A DNA stretch of 64,000 nt from Posidonia oceanica (Eukaryota; Streptophyta; Magnoliopsida; Alismatales; Posidoniaceae). The stretch covers positions 61,260,001 through 61,324,000 of the forward strand of contig JAZBRS010000074.1 in the NCBI GenBank assembly GCA_037176725.1, read 5' to 3'. Positions 11,255 through 23,017 of the stretch are shown here, in pieces (positions within the stretch are counted from its first letter, which is position 1; the number at the start of each line of letters is the position of its first letter). The notes beneath the pieces are model-generated. The model did no database searches, was not told where the DNA came from, and saw only the letters and a list, made by a program, of their open reading frames with translations. The position numbers and the translations under genes were made by a program.

Positions 11255-12435
11255 ATGGGCTTCCCTACCTTGGTGACCACAACACATTGCTCCAAGACCC
11301 TCTGAGAGTAGATTGGCAAACTCACTGAAGATGACCGTGAGAAGCTACGCCTGTGGGGCATACCATCCAAGCTTTTGAGGGTTGTTGATGTGGAGGTGAG
11401 CCAACATCTCCTATGCGCTAATGCAAGGTTCTGGAAGCTGGTGCACCATATTTTATGCTTCGGAAGAACAGAGCTGACACCTACACTAGAGGAAGTACGT
11501 CGGATCTACGGTTTCTCCTAGCTCATGGGACCAACTATTTTCATGAGGCACGACAGATACATTGCGGTCTTGAGCCAACTGTCTGGACTCTCTACTGAGG
11601 GCTGCCAACAAAGATTGATCTGCTCCAACAGGCTCACGCCCATGCTCCACCTAGGATACTTTGATGAAGTTGCCGAGAAGCGTGCCGAGCTCAGAGATGA
11701 ACTGTGGCTCCATGGATTTGTTACCCGCTTTCTAGGCGAGCTAATTTTCAGCCACAGCTAGATGATGGTTGGCATCGAGGTTGCTAAAATTGCACTTACT
11801 GTGGTGACCCAGCAGGTCGACTTAGCACTAGTAGTCTTGGCAAAGACTTACCGTGGATTGGACCGCATCCTACACCGCTGTAGCCACTTCCACGGCTACA
11901 GGGCCCTGATACAGATTTGGCTGGCCGGACATCTAGAGATGGATATTCTGCGCCCCAAAGACAAGCCTTCGAGACATACTACAATAGCAGCCATGCCAGG
12001 ACTATCAAGAGCGTCCATGAAGAATACAAGAAGCTATCAAGGTTAACAGATGATGTAGTAACCTGACGTATCATCCCATCCGTGGCTGAGCCATTCACTG
12101 TCTTCTTCAGCACTCGTGACATGCGACTATTTGTGCTGCTAGGATTCACCAGGAGTGTGGAGAATCACCCTATCTAGGTCATGTCGCAGTTTGGCTTCCA
12201 CTAGGGCGCCTTTGCTGACAGCACAGCACCTAGACTTCTTCAGCCCTATCCTCTTAGTTCAACTGCTACTACAACAGAGCTTGCTAATCCAATGCGCCAT
12301 GGAGTGCAGTCGATGGACATCGTGGCTACAAGAGGCTCGGGGTGCACCCCTGAGTATATGATTGAGGTGCAGGGACTCTGGCCCATCAACGAGTTCCCAC
12401 CTGAAGCACCTCTATTCCCTGATAAGGCGAGGTGA
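11255..12435 (+). pseudogene. L1 third gene: DUF7745 / plant-mobile-domain-like protein (degraded)
   Basis: From ATGGGCTTCCCTACC at 11255 this segment is colinear with the L2 gene at 21836-23017. Matching blocks include LREWIGKLT, GRTELTPTLEEV, YIAVLSQLS, KRAELRDELWLHGFV, FHGYRALIQIWL and, near the end, STAPRLLQ and EVQGLWPI. The layout (a TPTLEE-type helix, a central long helix, then a QFGF block) resembles the retroelement-linked DUF7745/PMD families as I recall them; a profile search would decide. Function unknown. It is broken by several stops (for example TAG at 11759-11761), a one-base frameshift near 11960 in a C run, and further stops after 12040. It stands apart from pol by about 1.2 kb and runs in the same direction. 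Confidence 0.75.
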
Positions 12436-12646
12436 AAGAAAGCCCGAACCAGTTAGGGCATTGGCATAGTTGTTTATTCGGTTCTGAGTCATGCTGTATC
12501 ATGTTCGGCCTACTATAGGCATGTAACCAGAACTTAATCAATGCAAAGATGTTTAGTGCCATCTTCTTGTGTTTCAAGTTAGCTTTATGCATACATGTTC
12601 TTGCCAATCATGCCTTGGGCCTCTAGCCAGGTTTGCTACCGGGATG

Positions 12647-15400
12647 TGTAGTAACCCTGAAAATTGACGCGTCCATGCACGCTGCCAAAGCTCACGTGCA
12701 CTGGTTGAAATTAGGTTGCTATTAGCGGTTGGTTCCGAGGAGGGATTTTCGACTCAAAAACACCAGAAAACAGAATCGAACACAAAACGAAAATAAAACA
12801 AAAGAAAAGGGAGTTGCCACCTAATTTATTAAAATAGGAAAACTAGGAAAACCATGTAAAGAATATGCAAGGAAAACGTATGCGTTTTGAAAGCATGCAA
12901 AATCAATGCAAATGGATGACACAAAGTCAATGCAGTCCAGAGAAAGGGCAAGGACTCCTATTACGTGCAGGGAAGGTGTTAGGCACCCCCGACACGCCCG
13001 AGGAATCGGTCTTTCTTAACTGATCCGCTACAGTGTGGCAAAATGTTGGCAAATGAATGCCAGTTTATATTCGCCCTAAGGCAGTATGCAGGATGCAATT
13101 TATAAACCATGCAAAGCTTAGCAAACCTTGTTTAAAAGCAATTAAGCAAAATTGAGATATTACAAAGAGGCGATAAACAACAGGAGAGCAAAACTAAAAT
13201 TAGAAACATCGAAAGAGGCAAGCGAAAGGCGATGAAAACAGTAGCTGAGCCCACTATCTGGATCAGGGCATGGGTCACCGGTCTGACTGGCACCTGTGCC
13301 GGTCGTCGGTGCTACTAGCAGTTGAGGCACAAACCCAGCTCCCCACACAGCGGCGATTGCTACCATGAAGGAGGTGCAAAACGATATGGAAAAAATACTA
13401 AAGCCAAGAAAACACAGACAACATGCTCGACATCAAGACCTATAGAAAACAAAGCCGGGAAAGCAAGGCGACACGGCGGCAAACCAGTGGCTCGCCCGCT
13501 GCTTGGACTGCAAGGTGGGTCACCACAGACGGTGGTGCCCAGGCTGGTTGCCACCATGTCAGGCAACTTTGCCATTAACAGTCCTCCCATGCAGAGGCTT
13601 TCATCACCAAGAACAAGCAAGATAATCACAGTAGAACTCGAAATAAATCACATGGAGCAAAAGCTGGCTCAACTTGGAGTAAAATCATGCATTCAAACAA
13701 CAAAATGGATGTGCGAATTGCGAGATATAAAGGCCTGAAGTTGGCTGGAGGACTAGCTCGAGTTGCAGCCGAGTCGTCGATTGGACCGGCAGCAGGCCTG
13801 CAACTCAAGTTGCCTAGATAGCCAACTTCTTGGCTGGATCAAGAACTCATGAGCAAGCAAAATGGAAAACCAATCACGCAGGCATGTAGACCATTCATCC
13901 AAGATCACAAATATATATTAAACATGCAAGAAGGGACCTTGAGGCGGCCGGAGCAACACATCAAAGTCGGGTCGGCAGGCAGGTTATGTTGTAGGTCAGT
14001 CGCCGGTCACATCGGTGCCTGACCTGGCAGTCCGATCACCGAACTTCAAAGCCATAATTCGTTGCGGTGGCGAAGCCTAAAATACCGGCGAGGGTAGGGG
14101 AAGCACGACGGCGTTCCCACAAACCCAACCACACCTTCGGTGTGGAAAATGGTGGCTTGAGGAGCACCACCCATCTCTGCCACTTTTCGCCGCCGTCGTC
14201 CGTTGAGCTCCGGCCACAAGGGCAGCAGAGCGCACGAGGAGCTAGCTGTAAAGCATCTAGGCTTGGAGGAGGATGCGAGGAAGCATCCCCAGGCCAAGGA
14301 GGGAGGCTAGTCCCTCCGTCCCATGTCCGGCAACACCTCGTCGACGTTGGCAAACGTCCAAGGCCGTTGGGTCGGCCAAGGGTGCGAGGAGATCAACTAG
14401 TTATCTAGGAATAAAGAGCAGAGGTCCGGGAAGCTTCCCGGACCCTTAAACTAATAATGCGGTTAGAGGCCCTACCTATGTGGCTTCGCCAGAGTTGGCA
14501 GACCCAACAGAGGAGCTTGCCGGAGTGGAGGAAGAAGGTAGCGGTGAGGCGCAGAGAGGCTTGGGAATGCTCTGGAAAGGCTGGGATCGCACAAGGGTGG
14601 ACGAGGGAAGCTCTAAGGACTCTCAATTACACTCTAGAAGCAAGGGAGAAGGAGAGGTGTGTGCGTGAATTGTGAACAGTGAGGTCGAAATTGGTGGTGG
14701 CAATGCGTTTTGTTCGCTGGCATCCTCTACACACGCTGATGAAGGGAGTTGACAAGCACAGAGGTGGTGGCAGTGAGAGGTTGTGAGTGGGTCCAGAAGC
14801 CAAGGAAGTAAGTGAGCTATAGGTAGGGGATGACGATGTTGTCGATGGTAGAGGAGGTAGATGGCCACGCCAGTGAGAGGCTGTGAGAGCGGGAAGGCCA
14901 TGGGTGGAGAGGGTGACTAGTGGCAGGAGTAAGTGACATTTGGCGTGTAGCGCGTGGAAGTAGTGCGGTAGTGAGTGTAGAAGGGACGGGCATGACAAGT
15001 GGTGGTGACCGGTGACGGCCGCCGTAGGGAAGTTTGGGTGGTGGACTGATTTATAGTCGAGTCGCCACAACACCTGGCACCTAACTCAGTCGCCACCAGT
15101 ATTGGCAACAGGGTTCAATCGCCTGTGCAAGCGGTGCCCAAACATGCAACTTATTAACCGGGCTGCTAATGGGCTTGAGCTTGGTTGGCGACTTAGGTTA
15201 GGTTATGAAATGGGATTTGGTTTATTTTGGGTTTATTTTGGGTAGGGAATTGGATTAGGTTTTGGAAATGGAATTGGATTGGGTTTGGGAAATGGAATTG
15301 TATTGTTTTGGGTAAGGTTTGAAATGGATTCACCATACCTTCTTCTGAGCCAACTTCCAGAAATTCTCCAACCAAAGCCTGTCAAAATGGGGTGTCTACA
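12647..15400 (-). mobile_element. Solo LTR, 2.75 kb, with perfect TSD
   Basis: On the + strand it runs from TGTAGTAACCC (12647) to GGGGTGTCTACA (15400), flanked by GGATG at 12642-12646 and GGATG at 15401-15405. No internal part is present. In element orientation it starts TGTAGACACCCCATTTTGAC. It is the same family as the L1 3' LTR at 60617-63562, in inverse orientation and diverged. It holds a PBS-like site near 12815-12825, the conserved core (12951-13016), a TATA box (13064-13071) and a GC-rich block (14040-14360). The long open frames at 14036-15073 lie on both strands and change between copies, so I do not call them genes. Confidence 0.93.
12951..13071 (-). promoter_or_regulatory. LTR promoter region: TATA box and conserved core
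   Basis: On the minus strand a TATA-like AATATAAA (13064-13071) follows GGGCG. About 50 bp further on comes the conserved core (13016 down to 12951) with GGTGCCTAACACC. The same pair is found in the L1 and L2 LTRs. The transcript probably starts between the two. Confidence 0.6.
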
Positions 15401-15654
15401 GGATGCTGCATGGGATGCATTGAGCCGTCCATAGAGTTAGTAGCAGCGACGAGCACTCTCAGCACAAGGAAGTTGCAAGATAGCCCCTGCAATCTATGTA
15501 CATGCCAGAATCTCTACAGACCAACACCATCAAATCAAGCTAGGCCGCTGAGTGCCACCAGTCAGATCGTTTGTGCAAGCCCAGGCTGGTACCCCTAACT
15601 ACTTGATTGGCAAACACGTCAGTTTTGTCGGCATTCTCCATTTTTTTCAGTGCC
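15401..15654 (+). other. L1 3' UTR, non-repetitive part
   Basis: Continuation of L1 after the solo LTR. The short open frame at 15392-15598 starts inside the LTR and has no recognisable product. I see no gene here. Confidence 0.6.
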
Positions 15655-15770
15655 AAGAGCGCTTCGGTTGTCCCTTGGTATCATTCCTGATACTGGGAGC
15701 ATCTTTTTTTGTTGCCCTATGGATACTAAGAGGATCTTTTTTGCTACCCTATGGTATCACTCCCCCCTTT
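15655..15770 (+). other. L1 copy of the alternating-hairpin module
   Basis: A GCTTCGG word is followed by CCCTTGGTATC, a short gap, GATACTGGGAGC, a T-rich stretch, then GCCCTATGGATAC. An additional arm, CCCTATGGTATC, ends near 15767. The order matches copies in L2 (21380-21457) and TR-GAG (32415-32490 and 32582-32658, minus strand). Adjacent arms are complementary. Confidence 0.65.
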
Positions 15771-15884
15771 TCTTTTGGTCGGTAAGTCCGTGTACTTACC
15801 GATTAGCCTTTTCCTTTACACGACTCCGCTCCATGCGAATGGAGTCCGGTGCTTGCTTCCTTGTGTGAGGTCAAGCCTGCTTGC

Positions 15885-16642
15885 TTCCTTGTGCGAGGAC
15901 AGGCCTGCTTGCTTCCTCGTGCGAGGACAAGCCTACTTGCTTCCTCAGGCGAGGGCGAGCCCTTCTTCTTTGTGTGACTCTCCGGAGTCCCACGTGCTTG
16001 CTTCCACAGGCGAGGGTGAGCCTTTCTCCTTTGCGTGACTCTCAGGAGTCCCACGTGCTTGCTTCCTCAAGCGAGGGCGAGCCTTTCTTCTCTTCATGAC
16101 TCTCCAGATTCTCGCGTGCTTGCTTCCTCAGGCAAGTGTGAGCCTTTCTTCTTTGCATGACCCTCTGGAGTCCCCCGTGCTTGCTTCCTCAGGCAGGGGC
16201 GAGCCTTTCTTCTTTGTGTGACTCTCCGGAGTGCCGCATGCTTGCTTCCTCAGGCGAGGGTGAGCCTTTCTTCTCTGTGTTACTCTCCGGAGTCCCACGT
16301 GCTTGCTTCCTCAGGTGAGGGCGAGCCTTTCTTCTCTACGTGACTCTCTGGAGTCCTGTGTGCCTGCTTCCTCAGGCGAGGGCGAGCCTTTCTTTTCTGC
16401 ATGACTCTCTGGAGTCCCGTGTGCATGCTTCCTCAGGCGAGGGCGAGCCTTTTTTCTTTGCATGACTCTCCGGAGTCCCGCGTTCTTGCTTCCTCAGGCG
16501 AGGATGAGCCTTTCTTCTCTGCATGACTCTCTGGAGTCCCGCATGCTTGCTTCCTCAGGTGAGGGCGAGGCTTTCTTCTCTGCATGACTCTCCGGTGTCC
16601 CACGAGCTTGCTTCCTCAGGCGAGGACAAGCCTTTCTTCTTT
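15885..16642. repeat. L1 3' UTR tandem array, ~60-bp units, left half
   Basis: About 12 units of roughly 60 bp, each with TGCTTGCTTCCTCAGGCGAG, GGCGAGCCTTTCTTCT and GACTCTCCGGAGTCCC. The GACTC/GAGTC arms form a short palindrome in each unit. The array is cut by the L2 insertion at 16647 and resumes at 58512. Hypervariable 3' UTR arrays are known in Tat elements and can seed satellites. Confidence 0.85.
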
Positions 16643-16647
16643 GCGTG

Positions 16648-19600
16648 TGTAGTAATCCCAATGTTCGGACCGTCTATGCACGATGCCAAAGCTCGCATGC
16701 ACCGATCGAAACTAGGTTCACTATTAGCGATTGGTTCCAAGGAGAGGACTTCAACTCGAAAGCACTGGAATGCAGGGGCGAATACGAAAGGAAAGCAAAA
16801 TAAAAGAAAAGGGAGTCGCCACCTAATTTATTAAGTTGGGAAAACTAGGAAAACTAGGTAAAGAACATGTAATGAAAACATGCACAGTTTGAAAGTATGT
16901 GGAATCCGATGCAAAGGGATGACACAAAGTCAATACGGTCCAGAGAAGAAGGTAAGGACTACTATTACGTGTGGGGAAGGAGTTAGGCACCCCCGACATG
17001 CCTGAGGAATTGGTCATTCTAAACTGATCTGCTACAGTGTGCCAGAATGTTGGCGCAAAGCACTGATTTATATACGCCCTCTGGCGATATGCAAGATGCA
17101 ATTTATAAACCAATGCAATGCTTAGCGAAAACCTTGTTTAAATGTAAATAAGCGAAAGCAAGTCATTGTAAAGAAGCGGAAAACAGTAAGAATGTGAACT
17201 GAAAACAAAAGCATGGCAGAAAACAAGTGGGGAGCGACAAAAGGGGCAGTTCTGTGCTCTGTCAAGATCAGGGCCCAGGCATCGGTTCGGTAGGCGCCCC
17301 TGCTAGTCGCCAGTGACGCAAGCGGCAGGTTAGCTCCCTAGTCAGAAATGGCAACGGCCACCAGATGGGTGCGAAAAGCGATGTAAAACCCAAAATAAAA
17401 AACAAGGAGGCACAAAAGACATGTTGGAAAGCAAATCCATAGAAGGAAACAGATCGGGAATCAAAGCGACGAGGCAGCAAAACCAAGGCTAAGTCACTAC
17501 CTGGATGGTGAAAGGAGTCATCGCTTGTAGGGGCGGCTATGCCAATCACCTGTTGGACTAGCGACAGAAAGCATTCCTCCGTCTACTCAGGCAGTGGCGG
17601 TCATCGCCAAGAAGGGGATGGGGCGGCAAGGTAGCGGCTCGCTCGCAGTGGGGGACTGCAAGCTTAGTCACCTGACGGGAAGGTGCCTAGGATAGGCCAC
17701 ACAGCGGCATTCATTACTGAAAATGAGGTAGAAAAACTTGGCGAAAATAGAAACCAACAATGCGAAGCTAAGCAAGGCTCAACGTGGAAGAAAAAAACAT
17801 TCATCGGATTTGAAAATGGGTGAGTGGATCACAAGATATGGAGGCCGGAAGTTGTGCCGAAGGGCAGACCTGAGTTGCAAGTCAGTCGCCTGCTATGCAG
17901 GTGGCTAGGATGCAAACCAGGCTGCCGAAACTGCCAACTTCCCAGCATGATCTTGGACCCATAAGCTAGCTAAATGAAAAACTGAATATACAGATATGAA
18001 GAACATTCATCCATGATTAAGTAGAAACAATAATATTGCAAAATGGCCATGTGAGGAGCAAGATAACAAGGTCAGAAGTTGGTCAGAGACTGACCTAGGT
18101 TGCAGGTTAGTCACCTGCCAGGCAGGCGGCTAAAGTGCAACTTAGGCAGTCCGAACTGCCAACTTCACGGCCGTATCCTGGCCTCACCGACGAACGAAAT
18201 GGCAAACTGGACATGTAGATATGCAGAGCATACAATAGAGAATAAAAGCATACAATCAGAAAGTAGGAGGGGACCTCGAGGTGGCCGGAGCGACACCTCA
18301 AAGTCGGGCTGGCAGACTGGCTAAGTCACAGCTCAGCCACCGATTAGGCCAGCGCCTGACCCAATCATGGGTCACGACGGTGACTGGCCTAGCAGTCCAA
18401 TGGCCAGACATCCAGGGCGGTATCCACCATGACGGCAGAGCCTAAAATCTGGAGGAGGGTCCAAGAAGCATGACCTCGCTTCCAGGAACCCAACTTTACC
18501 TTCAACACAGAAAAATGTGGACCGAGGCGGTCCACCCACCTACATCGCCATGGTCCGCCATCCTCTGCCGAAATCCAGCAACACACGCGGTCGAGCGTGC
18601 AGGGAAGAGGCGGGGAAGGTCCACGGCATCGAGGAGGAGGGGATGGTGCATCTCGGAGCCAAGGAAGGAGGCTCGTGCCTCCATTCCTCATCCATCGGCA
18701 GCTCGCCGGAGTGGCAAAACAGCCATGGCCATTAGGCCAGCCGAGGTCGCAGGGGAAGAAAGTGGAAGAAGGGGAGAAAGGTGGGAGGTCTGGGAATGTT
18801 TCCCGGCCTCAAACCACCAAGGTTGGAGGTGTACCAACCTGAAAACACTTGCCAGAGTTGATGGTTTGTCACCGGAGCGTCGCCAGAGTTGGAGAAGAAG
18901 GTGTGGTAGCGGCTTGTCCGGGGCTTGGGAGCTCTCGGAGATTGTCGGCCTCGCACTGGGGAAGCTTGGGAAGGCTTAAGAGAAGGTTCAATTTCACTCT
19001 GGAAGCTTGGGAGTGGAGTTGAGGATTTTTTCAAAGTGGGAAGAGGGTGTGGGGTTCAATGGCAAAACTTGGTTTTGTTCGGGTGGCCTCTCCACGCCCG
19101 AGGCCGAGAGATCAGAGGCTTACGGAAGGGGTGTCAGTGAGGGCATGTGAGTGGGTTGCAAAGCTGAGGAGGCAGGAAGATGTGTGCCACGGCCGGCGAC
19201 CGGTGATGGGTTGTGGGGTTGAGGTGACGGCGACTGCCACGCCAATGAGGACGTGTGAGCAGGAACGGTCACCGAGGAAGTAACTGCAGCTTGTCGTCTA
19301 GCACGCGTCGGGGAATGGCTAGTAAGTGTGACGTGACAAGCGGCTACAGTGGCAATGGTTGGCAATGGTGGTGGCCAGAAGGGAAGCTTGCGCACAGCTT
19401 CTGAGTTGCAGGTGAGTCGCCGCATGGCATGGCGCCTAACTGAGTCGCCCCTACTACGTTGCCTGTCAGTGCCACTCAGTAGCTGGGCGGGAAAATTCAG
19501 ACGCAGTCTGAGTTCTAGAGTAGTCGCCGCATGACATGGCGCCTAGAATTGTCGCCTGTTCATGTGGTGCCTAACAGTACCACTCAGTTACTGGGCCGAA

Positions 19601-19881
19601 AATGGGCTTGGTGCTTGGTTGAAAGTGAAATGGGCTTGGTGTGTTTGAATGAGGCTGGTTTGAAATGGATTAGGATTAGGTTTGGGCTAGGATTCAGGTT
19701 AGGTTTGAAATGGGCTTGGGCTTTGAAATGGGTTTAGGTTATAGGAAATAAGAGGGGATTTGAGGTTTGGTTTGGAAAGGGATTAGAAGGTAGAAAGGAT
19801 TTCGAGTGGATTTGCCATTCCTTCTTCCGAGCCATCTCCGGGAATTCTCCAACAAAAGCCTATCAAAATGGGGTGTCTACA
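16648..19881 (-). mobile_element. L2 3' LTR
   Basis: Runs from TGTAGTAATCCC to GGGGTGTCTACA and pairs with 55258-58511 at high identity by eye throughout. In element order it has a start like the other LTRs, repeated GTCGCC/GGCGCC words (19400-19570), a GC-rich block (18420-18760), a TATA box (17067-17074), the conserved core and a PBS-like site near 16812-16822. Open frames inside are not conserved proteins. Confidence 0.93.
16960..17074 (-). promoter_or_regulatory. L2 3' LTR TATA box and conserved core
   Basis: TATATAAA on the minus strand (17074-17067) is preceded by GGGCG. The conserved core lies downstream (17025-16960) with two changes in the GGTGCCTAACACC heart (GTGCCTAACTCC). As the 3' LTR it would supply the 3' end of the transcript; the matching promoter is at 55561-55666. 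Confidence 0.6.
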
Positions 19882-20015
19882 GATGCCCCTCCCTGAGCGA
19901 GGTCAAGCGTAGCAAGGTTGCTGCTCAGGGTTGACAAGACACTCCATTCGACATCGGCAAGAGCATAGATTGCTATCAGCTTGAGTCATTTATTCAGCGG
20001 ATGCACCGACAATCG
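19882..20015 (-). promoter_or_regulatory. L2 polypurine tract and conserved pre-PPT block
   Basis: In element sense the 3' LTR is preceded by CAGGGAGGGGCATC, a purine-rich primer for plus-strand DNA. Upstream, CCCTGAGC (19891-19898) and GCTCAGGG (19923-19930) are perfect complements. GACACTCCATTCGAC (19938-19952) is complementary, with mismatches, to the LTR edge at 19862-19877. The same block precedes the 3' LTRs of TR-GAG (31282-31412) and L1 (60485-60616). Confidence 0.8.
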
Positions 20016-20344
20016 TGATGCATTGCGGCAATGCAACATGCAAATGCAGATGTGAATGCCAAAGTGATGCAATGCATGCTAATGTAAACACACAGTGCAA
20101 GAAGAGAAGTGGAGGTTGATGCGAATGGATGCTAAGAAAAGACTGTAATGCAATGCGAGGACTTGGCGGTTAGTCCAAATCCACGCAAAAGGGATGCCAG
20201 ACAAGAGTAATGAACTTGTCGTCTGGGCAGTGAGGGTTGCCAGCCCGAGGAGGGGAGAGAATCCCGAAATCATGAGAGAAGAAGGGTACCTTCTCCCATC
20301 GAGGAGATGCGTGGGATTTCGTTCCGCCTGGAACAAAGTCATGC
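20016..20344 (-). other. L2 3' UTR spacer
   Basis: Rich in ATGCAATGC words. Contains an 87-codon open frame (20079-20342, minus) with no recognisable product. I see no gene. Confidence 0.6.
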
Positions 20345-20880
20345 GAAAGGGGGTGATAAGATATTAGACTTATCAGCCAGAGGCGATGAGTTTTGGATTA
20401 TCAGCCGAAGAGTGATACTTTATGGTCCTATCAACCGGGAGTGATAGTTTACGGTCCAATTAACTGGAAGTGATAGTTTACGGTCCTATCAACCAAGAGC
20501 GACAGTTTACGGTCCTATCAACCGGAAGCGATAGTTTACGGTCCTATCAACTGGAGCGATAGTTTACGGTCCTATCAACCGAGAGCGATAGTTACTGGAT
20601 ATCAACCGAAGTGATAGTTACTGGATATCAGCCGAAAGGGTGATAGTTATTGGATATCGGCCAGAAAAAGCAATTGTAGGGGGAATAGTTACTGGATATC
20701 AGCCGAAAGCAGATAGTTAATAGTTATCAGCTGGAGAGTGATAGTTAACGGTTATCAACTGGAGGTGATAGTTACTGGATATCAGCCGAAGGCGCAATTG
20801 CAAGTGATAGTTACTGGATATCAGCCGAAAGTAGATAGTTTACGGTTATCAGCTGGAAGGAGATTGATTAGATGATTAAC
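20345..20880. repeat. L2 3' UTR tandem array 1, ~29-bp units
   Basis: Units of the type GATAGTTTACGGTCCTATCA plus AC(C/T)G(A/G)GAGC repeat from about 20400, drifting to GATAGTTACTGGATATCAGC units by 20600-20860. Each unit keeps a GATA...TATC pair able to form a small hairpin. Confidence 0.85.
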
Positions 20881-21345
20881 GGTCATCAACCAGAAAGAGT
20901 GATTAGATGATTAACGGTCATCAACCAGAAAGAGTGATTAGATGATTAACGGTCATCAGCTGGAAAGGGTGATTAGATGATTAACGGTCATCAGCCGGAA
21001 AGAGTGATTAGATGATTAACGGTCATCAGCCGGAAAGGGTGATTAGAAGATTAACGGTCATCAGCCAGAAAGAGTGATTAGATGATTAATGGTCATCAGC
21101 CGGAAAGGGTGATTTGATGATTAACGGTCATCAGCTGGAAAGGGTGATTAGATGATTAACGGTCATCAGCTAGAAAGGGTGATTAGATGATTAACGGTCA
21201 TTAGCTGGAAAGGGTGATTAGATGATTAACGGTCATCAGCCGGAAAGGGATGTTTAATAGCCATCAGCTGGAAAGAGATGTTTAACAGCCATCAACCGAA
21301 AAGAGATGTTTAAAGGCCATCAGCCGGAAAGATTGGAACCCATGA
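20881..21345. repeat. L2 3' UTR tandem array 2, ~36-bp units
   Basis: About ten units of GATTAGATGATTAACGGTCA followed by TCAGC(C/T)GGAAAG(A/G)GT, then three shorter units with GATGTTTAA(T/C)AGCCATCA. The GTTAACGG/ATTAACGG word is shared with the ~51-bp array of TR-GAG. Confidence 0.87.
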
Positions 21346-21379
21346 CATCCAGGTATATCGACAGGGAATGATAGGGAAT

Positions 21380-21457
21380 GATACCACAGGACATCCAAGA
21401 AAAGATGCCTCTGGTATTAGGATGATACCAGGGAACAATTGAAGCGCCCCTAGCATC
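21380..21457 (-). other. L2 copy of the alternating-hairpin module
   Basis: GATACCACAGG (21380) faces CCTCTGGTATT (to 21417), and a second arm pair runs from GATACCAGGG (21424) to CCCCTAGCATC (21457). The inner arms CTGGTATT and GATACCAG are also complementary to each other, so two folds exclude one another. Confidence 0.7.
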
Positions 21458-21835
21458 AAAAAAGCGAAGGATAGACAAAACTGATGTGTTTGTCAAACGA
21501 GCAGTTTGGGGTACCAAGTCGGTGGAGACTTGGCTGGGCGCGCTTGATGGCTTGACTTGACGGCGTGGGTCTGCAGAGATTCTAGCGTCTCGATTGATTG
21601 CTGAGGACTTTCCTGCATCATTTTGGCAGCAAGTTTGGCCAGGGGCCTTAAGGTATGATTGGCAAGGACATGAAATGCATTGAGCAGTCTTGGAGTGCAA
21701 GTAGATGGCACAAAATACTTTTGCATTGATAGAACAGTTGATTACACGCCTGTGGCAGGCCAAAATATACAGCATAACTTGGAAAGAAACTAAACAAGCA
21801 GCTGCACAGGTGCCCTAGCTGGTTTGGGCCTTCTT

Positions 21836-23017
21836 TCATTTCCTGGAGTCAAGGAACAGGGGGCTGCTTGGCAGGATCTCACTGATAGGCCAGAGCCCCT
21901 GTACCTCGGTCACGTACTCAGGAGTACATCCTAGGCCTCTCGCGGCTGCGATGTCTGTCGATTGCACTCCGTGCTGCATTAGATTGGCCAGCTCTTTTGT
22001 TGGAGTAGTTGTACTGAGGGGATATGTCTGGAGAAGCTTGGGTGCCGTGCTATCAACGAAAGTACCCTACCAAAAGCCAAACTGCCGCATGAATCTGATA
22101 GGGTGGTATTCCACACCCGCAGTGAATCTCAGTAGCACGACCAGTCACATGTTGCGCGTACCGAAGAAGACAGGGAAAGGTTCGGCTGTGGAAGGGATGA
22201 TACGCCAGGTTACTGCATCATCCATCAGCTTTGATAGCTTCTCGTATTCCTCTTTGACGCTCTTGATTGTCTCGGTGTGGCTGCTGTTACAGTATATTTC
22301 AAAAGCATGTGCTTGAGGGTGCAGAAGGTCCATTTCTAGGTGCACAACTAGCCAGACCTGTACAAGTGCTTCGCAACCATGGAAGTGGCGGCAGCGATGC
22401 GAGATGCGGTCCAGCCCATGGTATGTCTCTGCCACGACAACTGGTGCCAGGTCTATCTGCCGGGTCACCACAGCAAGTGCTATTTCAGCGATCTCGATGG
22501 CCACAGTCATCCGGCCATGGGTAAAGATCAGCTCGCCCCAAAAACTGGTGACAAATCCCTGGAGCCACAGCTCGCCTCCGAGTTCAGCACGCTTTTCCAC
22601 CGTCTCAACAAAGTGTGCTAGGTGATGTAGGGACATGGGCCCGCTGGTACAGATCAGCCTTTCCTGGCAGCTTTGAGTAGAGAGCCTAGTCAGCTGGCTC
22701 AGGACTGCGATGTATTTGTCACACCTCATGATGATGGGCGGTACCATGATCTTGGAGAAGCCGCAGATCCGGCGTACTTCCTCTAGTGTGGGTGTCAATT
22801 CTGTTCTGCCAAAGTGGAAGACATGGTGCGCCAGCTTCCAGAACCTCGCAGCGGCGCATAAGAGGTGTCGGCTCACTTTAATATCAACGGCCTTCAGAAG
22901 TTTGGTTGGAATGCCCCATAGGCGCATCTTTTCATAGTCATCCTTGGTAAGCTTGCCGATCCATTCTCGCAAGGTGTCGGAGCAGTGCACTAGGGTCACT
23001 AGAGTAGGGAAGCCCAT
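21836..23017 (-). pseudogene. L2 third gene: DUF7745 / plant-mobile-domain-like protein, nearly intact
   Basis: One frame of 394 codons runs from ATG at 23017 to TGA at 21836-21838, with only two internal stops: TGA 22145-22147 and TAG 22067-22069. The first 290 codons are open. Visible blocks: LREWIGKLT (about residue 17), LRLWGIPTK-like (about 33), RTELTPTLEEVRRI (about 70), KYIAVLSQLT, KRAELGGELWLQGF, a hydrophobic middle with IDLAPVVVAETYHGLDRI, FHGCEALVQVWL, WRIIPST, then MRQFGF and EVQGLWPI. I see no signal peptide, membrane span, zinc motif or catalytic signature. The pattern resembles DUF7745/PMD-like proteins found near plant retroelements (from memory; a profile search would settle it). 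Conservation with L1, across two separate insertions, argues for selection on the protein. It could be reached by splicing, since it is far from the gag start. Confidence 0.78.

Noticed and set aside
14036..15073. Open frames in the solo LTR on both strands (105-148 codons)
   Set aside because: Both strands are open in low-complexity, GC-rich or CCACCACC-rich sequence, and they are not kept in the related LTR at 60617-63562.
20345..21345. Regularly spaced repeats that could suggest a CRISPR array
   Set aside because: The units are directly adjacent with no unique spacers, and the context is a plant retrotransposon 3' UTR.
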